From NCBI GenBank assembly GCA_045580105.1, contig JAZNNH010000032.1, forward strand, positions 1 to 10,494: a stretch of 10,494 nucleotides of DNA, read 5' to 3'. The notes beneath the pieces are model-generated. The model was given only the letters and a program-made list of their open reading frames with translations, did no database searches and had not been told where the DNA came from. The position numbers and the translations under genes are program-made. This document shows positions 6,150 through 10,494 of the stretch, one piece after another. The stretch is from RGIG5579 sp045580105. GTDB lineage: Bacteria; Bacillota; Clostridia; Oscillospirales; SIG627. Numbering within the stretch: position 1 is the first letter of the stretch; each line of letters starts with the position of its first letter.

Positions 6150-6644
6150 ATGAAAAAAGTTGGTATTGTAATGGGAAGTGACAGTGATCTTCCGGTTGTC
6201 AGAAAAGCTGCTGACACCTTGAAATCCTTTGGCATTCCCTTTGAAATTCACGTCTATTCCGCACACAGAACCCCCGAAGAAGCGCGCGTGTTTGCCGTCG
6301 GTGCAAGAGAAAACGGGTTTGGTGCGATCATCGCTGCCGCCGGAATGGCAGCACACTTGGCAGGAGCGATTGCCGCTAATACCACCATCCCCGTGATCGG
6401 CATTCCTTGCAAATCCACCAATTTGGATGGACTGGATGCTCTGCTTTCCACGGTTATGATGCCGTCCGGTATTCCGGTCGCAACGGTTGCCATTGACGGT
6501 GCCACCAATGCGGCACTTTTGGCAGCGCAGATTCTTTCGGTTTCCGAGCCGGAAATTGCCGAAAAATTGGATGCAAAGCGAAAAGCGGATGCACAAAAAG
6601 TTCTCGAAAAGGATCAAAGGGTCAGTTTGGAATTCCAAGACTGA
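6150..6644 (+). CDS. purE: N5-carboxyaminoimidazole ribonucleotide mutase (class I PurE)
   Basis: PurE converts N5-CAIR to CAIR in purine synthesis. The 164-residue length is typical of stand-alone bacterial PurE, a homo-octamer in known members. The phosphate-binding GSDSDLP is at residues 9-15, the SAHRTPE loop with the catalytic-type histidine at 37-43, and AAGMAAHLAG at 63-72. IPCKST at 85-90 and MPSGIPVATVAIDG at 104-117 complete the active-site surface. The SAHRTP form, together with bacterial context, supports class I (mutase) rather than class II (carboxylase). Class I needs N5-CAIR, normally made by PurK, which is not in this window. The gene is first in the riboswitch-controlled operon. 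A 32-base gap separates it from the purF homologue. Confidence 0.96.
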   Translation: MKKVGIVMGSDSDLPVVRKAADTLKSFGIPFEIHVYSAHRTPEEARVFAVGARENGFGAIIAAAGMAAHLAGAIAANTTIPVIGIPCKSTNLDGLDALLSTVMMPSGIPVATVAIDGATNAALLAAQILSVSEPEIAEKLDAKRKADAQKVLEKDQRVSLEFQD

Positions 6645-6676
6645 TTTAACAAGCACAAATCTCGCAAGGAGGAATT

Positions 6677-8104
6677 ATGGGCGGTTTTTTTGGAGTTGTG
6701 AGTCGAAAAGATGCTCTTTCTGATGTCTTTTTCGGGACGGATTACCATTCTCATTTGGGAACGCGCCGAGGCGGAATCGCCGCGTACGACCCGGAACTTG
6801 GACTTCAACGTGAAATCAAAAACATTCAGAATGCGCCGTTTCGCTCAAAGTTTGAGCATATCTTCGAGGAAATGAAAGGGACCAGCGCCATCGGCTGTAT
6901 CAGCGATTATTATCCGCAACCCCTTTTGATTCGCTCGGTGCTCGGTACTTACGCCATTTGTATGATCGGCGCCATCAACAACGAAAAAGAATTGATGGAG
7001 CGTTATTTACAAGGCAGTAACGGAGGTCATTTCGATGCCATGACCGGTGGGGTCATTAACATCACCGAGCTGGTTGCGGCACTGATCAATCAAAAATCCA
7101 GTTTTACCGAGGGCATTCGCTTTGTTCAAGAGCAGATCGACGGTTCTGCCACGATTTTAATTTTGAAATCAAACGGCAACATCCTTGCCGCTCGCGATAA
7201 GCTCGGTAGACTTCCGGTTCTTATTGGTAAAAAAGAAGACGGATACTGCGTTTCCTTTGAATCCTTTGCCTATGAAAAATTGGGCTTTACCAAGGAAAGG
7301 GAACTCGGACCGGGTGAAATTGTGGAATTGACCCCCGATTCACTCATCCAGCTGCAAGTGCCGGGCAAGGAAATGAAAATGTGTGCTTTCCTGTGGAGCT
7401 ATTACGGCTATCCTACGTCGACGTACGAAGGGGTAAACGTTGAAATCATGCGCTATCGCAACGGTCATATTTTGGCAAAGAACGATAAGCTGCAGGAAAA
7501 TGCAAAGGACATTGACTACGTCGGCGGTGTGCCCGATTCGGGAACGCCCCATGCCATCGGCTATGCCGGTGAAAGCGGCGCTCCGTTTGCCAGAGCGTTC
7601 ATCAAATATACCCCCACTTGGGCAAGAAGCTTTACTCCTCCCAGTCAGCTCGAACGAAGCCGTATTGCCAAAATGAAGCAGATTCCGGTTATGGAACTGA
7701 TCAAGGACAAAAATCTTCTTTTTGTAGATGACTCCATTGTACGCGGCACCCAGCTAAAGGAAACGGTTGATTTTCTGTTTTCCAACGGTGCAAAATCGGT
7801 TCACATCCGCTCCGCTTGTCCTCCGATTATGTATACCTGTAAATACCTCGGCTTTTCTCGCGCGAAAAGCGAAATGGAACTGATCACCCGACAAATCATT
7901 TTGGATTTAGAGGGCGAGGAAGGATTCAACCATATTGAGGAATACAGTGATTTTTCCACCGAACGAGGTAAGAAACTAAGAAAAGCAATTTGTGATAAAC
8001 TCAATTTTACTTCTCTGCAATTCCAGTCTTTGGACGGAATCATCGAAGCCATTGGGCTTGATCAGTGTAAACTTTGTACTTATTGTTGGAATGGAAAGGA
8101 ATAA
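6677..8104 (+). CDS. purF: PurF-family amidophosphoribosyltransferase lacking the catalytic cysteine
   Basis: The 475-residue protein has the two-domain PurF layout: an N-terminal Ntn glutaminase fold and a C-terminal type I phosphoribosyltransferase. Classical PurF makes phosphoribosylamine from PRPP and glutamine, using a Cys exposed at its N terminus. Here the N terminus is MGGFFGVVS, so Gly2 stands where Cys1 should be. The start is fixed: a TAA at 6647-6649 leaves no other start codon in frame, AAGGAGG (6666-6672) is well placed, and the first Cys in the protein is Cys74. The glutamine-site words also differ: IGCISDYYPQP (72-82) for the usual HVRYST segment, and IGAINN (97-102) for HNGNL. 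By contrast the PRPP loop FVDDSIVRGT (349-358) is intact. Cys236, Cys388, Cys467 and Cys470 fit the four [4Fe-4S] ligands of the Bacillus enzyme. It could use free ammonia or a partner, or be regulatory. I recall similar MGGFFG proteins in other Clostridia, so this is probably a stable lineage, not a recent lesion. Confidence 0.88.
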   Translation: MGGFFGVVSRKDALSDVFFGTDYHSHLGTRRGGIAAYDPELGLQREIKNIQNAPFRSKFEHIFEEMKGTSAIGCISDYYPQPLLIRSVLGTYAICMIGAINNEKELMERYLQGSNGGHFDAMTGGVINITELVAALINQKSSFTEGIRFVQEQIDGSATILILKSNGNILAARDKLGRLPVLIGKKEDGYCVSFESFAYEKLGFTKERELGPGEIVELTPDSLIQLQVPGKEMKMCAFLWSYYGYPTSTYEGVNVEIMRYRNGHILAKNDKLQENAKDIDYVGGVPDSGTPHAIGYAGESGAPFARAFIKYTPTWARSFTPPSQLERSRIAKMKQIPVMELIKDKNLLFVDDSIVRGTQLKETVDFLFSNGAKSVHIRSACPPIMYTCKYLGFSRAKSEMELITRQIILDLEGEEGFNHIEEYSDFSTERGKKLRKAICDKLNFTSLQFQSLDGIIEAIGLDQCKLCTYCWNGKE

Positions 8105-8109
8105 AGAAA

Positions 8110-9150
8110 ATGTATAATCAGTCGAAATCCGATAGTTACGCCGCTGCCGGTGTTGATATCACCGCAGGTTACAAAGCAGTTGAACTTATGAAAAAACACA
8201 TTGCCAGAACCATGACCTCGGGTGTTTGCTCTGACGTCGGCGGTTTCGGCGGTCTGTTTGAATTGGATTTAGAAGGCATCAAGCGCCCTGTTCTTGTCAG
8301 CGGAACCGACGGTGTCGGTACCAAACTGAAGATCGCGTTTTTGATGGATAAGCACGATACCATCGGTATCGACTGCGTTGCCATGTGTGTAAACGACGTC
8401 ATTTGTGCCGGCGCAAAACCTCTTTTCTTCTTGGACTACATCGCTTGCGGTAAAAACTCCCCCGAACGCATCGCTGATATTGTAAAAGGCGTTGCGGAAG
8501 GATGTGTTCAGTCCGGTGCCGCTCTCATTGGCGGTGAAACGGCCGAAATGCCCGGTTTTTATCCCATCGACGAATATGACCTTGCCGGTTATTGCACCGG
8601 TGTTGTTGATAAAGAAAAGATCATCGATAACAAGAAGATGAAAGCAGGCGACATCATCATCGCTCTGCCTTCTTCAGGTGTTCATTCCAATGGCTTTTCT
8701 TTGGTTCGCAAGGTGTTTGACGTCGAGTCTGCCGATCTGAAATCTCCCGTGGAAGAGCTCGGCGGAAAGAGCATCGGCGAAACCCTTCTGACTCCCACGA
8801 AAATCTATGTTAAGCCCATTTTGGCGCTGCTTGAGAAGATTACCGTAAAAGGCATCTCTCATATCACCGGTGGCGGCTTCTATGAAAACATTCCCAGAAG
8901 CATTCCCGACGGTTTGGGTGCAAAAGTGGATAAGAGCGCCGTTCGCATTCTTCCCATCTTTGATCTGATTGCAAAGGTCGGCGGCATTTCCGAGCGTGAT
9001 ATGTTCAACACCTTTAATATGGGTGTCGGTATGTGTGTCATCGTATCTCCCGAAGACGTTGATACTGCGCTTGCAACCCTCAAGCAAGCAGGAGAAGACG
9101 CTTACGTCATCGGCGAAGTCATCGAATCCGAAGATAAGGTGATTCTATGA
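8110..9150 (+). CDS. purM: Phosphoribosylformylglycinamidine cyclo-ligase (AIR synthetase)
   Basis: PurM closes the imidazole ring, turning FGAM and ATP into AIR. It has 346 residues, the usual length for bacterial PurM, and acts as a dimer in known cases. Motifs in order are YAAAGVD at 10-16, GTDGVGTK at 65-72, MCVND at 92-96, GGETAEMPGFY at 141-151 (nucleotide-binding region), SSGVHSNGFSLVR at 188-200, HITGGGFYEN at 251-260 and FNMGVGM at 302-308. The ATG at 8110 has AAAGGAA at 8095-8101 as ribosome binding site. An in-frame TTG at 8074 would add twelve residues inside the end of the purF homologue and has no such support. The gene starts 5 bases after that stop codon and overlaps purN through ATGA (9147-9150). 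Confidence 0.97.
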   Translation: MYNQSKSDSYAAAGVDITAGYKAVELMKKHIARTMTSGVCSDVGGFGGLFELDLEGIKRPVLVSGTDGVGTKLKIAFLMDKHDTIGIDCVAMCVNDVICAGAKPLFFLDYIACGKNSPERIADIVKGVAEGCVQSGAALIGGETAEMPGFYPIDEYDLAGYCTGVVDKEKIIDNKKMKAGDIIIALPSSGVHSNGFSLVRKVFDVESADLKSPVEELGGKSIGETLLTPTKIYVKPILALLEKITVKGISHITGGGFYENIPRSIPDGLGAKVDKSAVRILPIFDLIAKVGGISERDMFNTFNMGVGMCVIVSPEDVDTALATLKQAGEDAYVIGEVIESEDKVIL

Positions 9151-9761
9151 AAACGGCGTCCATTGCCGTTCTGGTTTCCGGTGGCGGAACCAATCTGCAA
9201 GCACTCATTGACGCTCAGGAACAAAACAAGCTCAAAAGCGGAACCATCAAGCTGGTCATTTCAAGCCAGCCGACGGCGTTTGCTTTGGAGCGAGCAAAAA
9301 AAGCAGGAATTCCCACCGCACTTGCTGTAAAAAAGGAGCTCGGTGGGCAGGATGCCTTTGAGGAAAGAATCGTTTCTCTCTTAGAAGAATATGATATTGA
9401 TTTGATCGTTTTGGCGGGCTTTATGTCCATTTTAAGCTCGAACTTTACTTCCCGCTATCCCAAACGCATCATCAACGTCCACCCCTCCTTAATTCCCTCG
9501 TTTTGCGGCAAGGGATTCTATGGACTTCGCGTTCACGAGGCGGCACTTTCTTACGGTGTCAAGGTAACGGGGGCAACCGTTCACTTTGTCAACGAGGTGC
9601 CCGATGGGGGAGAGATCATTCTGCAGAAAGCTGTTTCCATTCGTCCGGGTGACACTCCCGAAACACTGCAAAAGCGCGTGATGCGTTTGGCTGAATGGAA
9701 AATTCTTCCGGCGGCACTGGAAACGGTTTCGGCAAAATTGGTAGCAGAAAAAATCAAATGA
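9147..9761 (+). CDS. purN: Phosphoribosylglycinamide formyltransferase (folate-dependent)
   Basis: PurN transfers a formyl group from 10-formyl-tetrahydrofolate to GAR. Its need for this cofactor links it directly to the signal read by the riboswitch upstream. The 204-residue protein has SGGGTNLQAL at 11-20 (substrate phosphate loop) and the catalytic triad of the family. Asn110 and His112 are in INVHPSLIP, and Asp153 is in VPDGGEIILQ. The segment SFCGKGFYG (118-126) replaces the KYPGL-type loop of E. coli; similar loops occur in many Clostridia. The ATG overlaps the purM stop codon, which suggests coupled translation. purO follows 9 bases after the stop. Confidence 0.96.
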   Translation: MKTASIAVLVSGGGTNLQALIDAQEQNKLKSGTIKLVISSQPTAFALERAKKAGIPTALAVKKELGGQDAFEERIVSLLEEYDIDLIVLAGFMSILSSNFTSRYPKRIINVHPSLIPSFCGKGFYGLRVHEAALSYGVKVTGATVHFVNEVPDGGEIILQKAVSIRPGDTPETLQKRVMRLAEWKILPAALETVSAKLVAEKIK

Positions 9762-9770
9762 GGTAATAAA

Positions 9771-10481
9771 ATGGCACTTTTTAACTTAGAAAAACTCTTG
9801 AGTGAAAACTCCTATCCCGGAAGAGGTATTGTCATCGGTATGTCCGAAGACGGAAAAAAAGCAATGTTTGCTTATTTTATTATGGGACGGAGCGAAAACA
9901 GCCGTAACCGCATTTTCGAGCGCTTTGACGGCGGAATGAGAACGAAGGCGTTTGATGAGTCAAAGCTTGTCGATCCCAGTCTTATCATCTACAATCCGAT
10001 GCTTGAGTTGGAGCAGATTGACATCGTCACCAACGGAGATCAAACCAACACGATCTTTGATTTTCTCAAAGAAGGCAAGACCTTTGAAGAAGCCCTCGCT
10101 ACGCGCGAATTTGAGCCGGATTCTCCCAATTTTACCCCCAGAATTTCCGGTCTTTTGCAATATGAAAACAAAAGCTTTACCTATAAACTGTCTATTTTGA
10201 AGAGCGCCAACGGTGATCCTTCGGTTTGCAATCGCTATTATTATAACTACGCTCCCAGAGCAGGAATCGGTCATTTTATTCACACCTACAAATGTGACGG
10301 GAACCCCATTCCTTCTTTCTACGGAGAACCGGAAGAAGTGGCTCTTCCCAACACGGCGAAAGAACTTTCCGATCTGATTTGGACGAATTTGAATGAAGAC
10401 AACAAGGTTTCTCTTCTGGTTCGTTCGGTTTGCCTCGAATCCGGCAAGGTCGAAGAGATCATTGTAAATAAAAACAACTGA
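9771..10481 (+). CDS. purO: IMP cyclohydrolase, PurO family
   Basis: The protein (236 residues) closes FAICAR to IMP, the last step of de novo purine synthesis. It belongs to the PurO family first known from methanogenic archaea, unrelated to the cyclohydrolase domain of bifunctional bacterial PurH. Recognisable blocks are YPGRGIVIG at 15-23, FIMGRSENSRNR at 36-47, IVTNGDQT at 85-92, REFEPDSPNFTPRISG at 112-127 and GHFIHTYKCDGNP at 167-179. These match the PurO-like IMP cyclohydrolases I remember from Clostridia. GAGG at 9760-9763 is the ribosome binding site. A stand-alone AICAR transformylase would be needed to supply FAICAR and is the likely next gene. The active-site residues are inferred from conservation, not shown directly. 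The product IMP is the substrate of the guaB product encoded upstream. Confidence 0.88.
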   Translation: MALFNLEKLLSENSYPGRGIVIGMSEDGKKAMFAYFIMGRSENSRNRIFERFDGGMRTKAFDESKLVDPSLIIYNPMLELEQIDIVTNGDQTNTIFDFLKEGKTFEEALATREFEPDSPNFTPRISGLLQYENKSFTYKLSILKSANGDPSVCNRYYYNYAPRAGIGHFIHTYKCDGNPIPSFYGEPEEVALPNTAKELSDLIWTNLNEDNKVSLLVRSVCLESGKVEEIIVNKNN

Positions 10482-10489
10482 GAGGAAAG
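10482..10489 (+). promoter_or_regulatory. Ribosome binding site of a gene beyond the window
   Basis: GAGGAAAG lies directly after the purO stop codon, and the window ends 5 bases later. This implies that the operon continues. By context the next gene could be an AICAR transformylase, but none of its coding sequence is visible. Confidence 0.5.
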
Positions 10490-10494
10490 AATAT

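Noticed and set aside
6105..6656. A 183-codon minus-strand frame opposite purE
   Set aside because: It is antisense to a conserved gene and runs through the terminator loop. No recognisable domain or credible ribosome binding site was seen.
6677..6700. Possibility that the missing PurF cysteine is a wrong start call or sequencing error
   Set aside because: No other start codon exists between the in-frame TAA at 6647-6649 and 6677. A single base change could turn Gly2 into Cys, but the other altered glutamine-site motifs would remain.
8074..8109. TTG at 8074 as purM start
   Set aside because: It would overlap the C-terminal Fe-S cysteine region of the purF homologue. The ATG at 8110 has a well-spaced ribosome binding site and matches the usual PurM N terminus.

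Overview
The window carries two biosynthetic gene blocks, all on the + strand and tightly packed. The first, about 1-5935, is the distal part of a de novo pyrimidine (UMP) operon: the 3' end of carB, then pyrK, pyrD (class 1B), pyrF, pyrE and pyrB, with an IMP dehydrogenase gene (guaB) as the last gene. The second, 6150 to the window end, is a purine operon: purE, a purF homologue, purM, purN and purO (an IMP cyclohydrolase of the archaeal PurO family). The window ends just after a ribosome binding site for another gene. No mobile elements, tRNA, rRNA or CRISPR arrays were seen.

The only real non-coding stretch is 5936-6149 (214 bases), and it is highly structured. It contains a perfect-consensus sigma-A promoter (TTGACA, 17 bases, TATAAT, extended -10 TG), a ZTP/ZMP (pfl) riboswitch aptamer, an intrinsic terminator whose 5' arm overlaps the 3' part of the aptamer, and the purE ribosome binding site. 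The expected logic is an ON switch. ZMP/ZTP builds up when 10-formyl-tetrahydrofolate is short, stabilises the aptamer, prevents the terminator from forming and turns on the purine genes. No convincing terminator lies between guaB and this promoter, so the riboswitch terminator may also stop read-through from the pyrimidine block.

The organism is most likely a member of the class Clostridia (Firmicutes/Bacillota), probably an anaerobic gut-type lineage. Supporting points are the PyrK/PyrD1B pair (NAD-linked dihydroorotate oxidation), strong AGGAGG-type ribosome binding sites, stop/start overlaps, medium GC content, the ZTP riboswitch ahead of a pur operon, and the style of the IMPDH, PurF-like and PurO proteins. 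The genus cannot be given from the sequence alone.

Three proteins depart from the textbook versions. (1) The PurF homologue has glycine where the essential N-terminal glutaminase cysteine should be, and the other glutamine-site motifs are altered too, while the PRPP loop and all four Fe-S cysteines remain. (2) PyrB carries a C-terminal zinc module that matches the zinc domain of the ATCase regulatory subunit PyrI in cysteine spacing, but the allosteric nucleotide-binding domain of PyrI is absent. (3) The last step to IMP is encoded by purO rather than by the cyclohydrolase half of bifunctional PurH. Together the window covers carbamoyl-phosphate to UMP (apart from dihydroorotase and carA, which are not seen), several steps from PRPP to IMP, and IMP to XMP.
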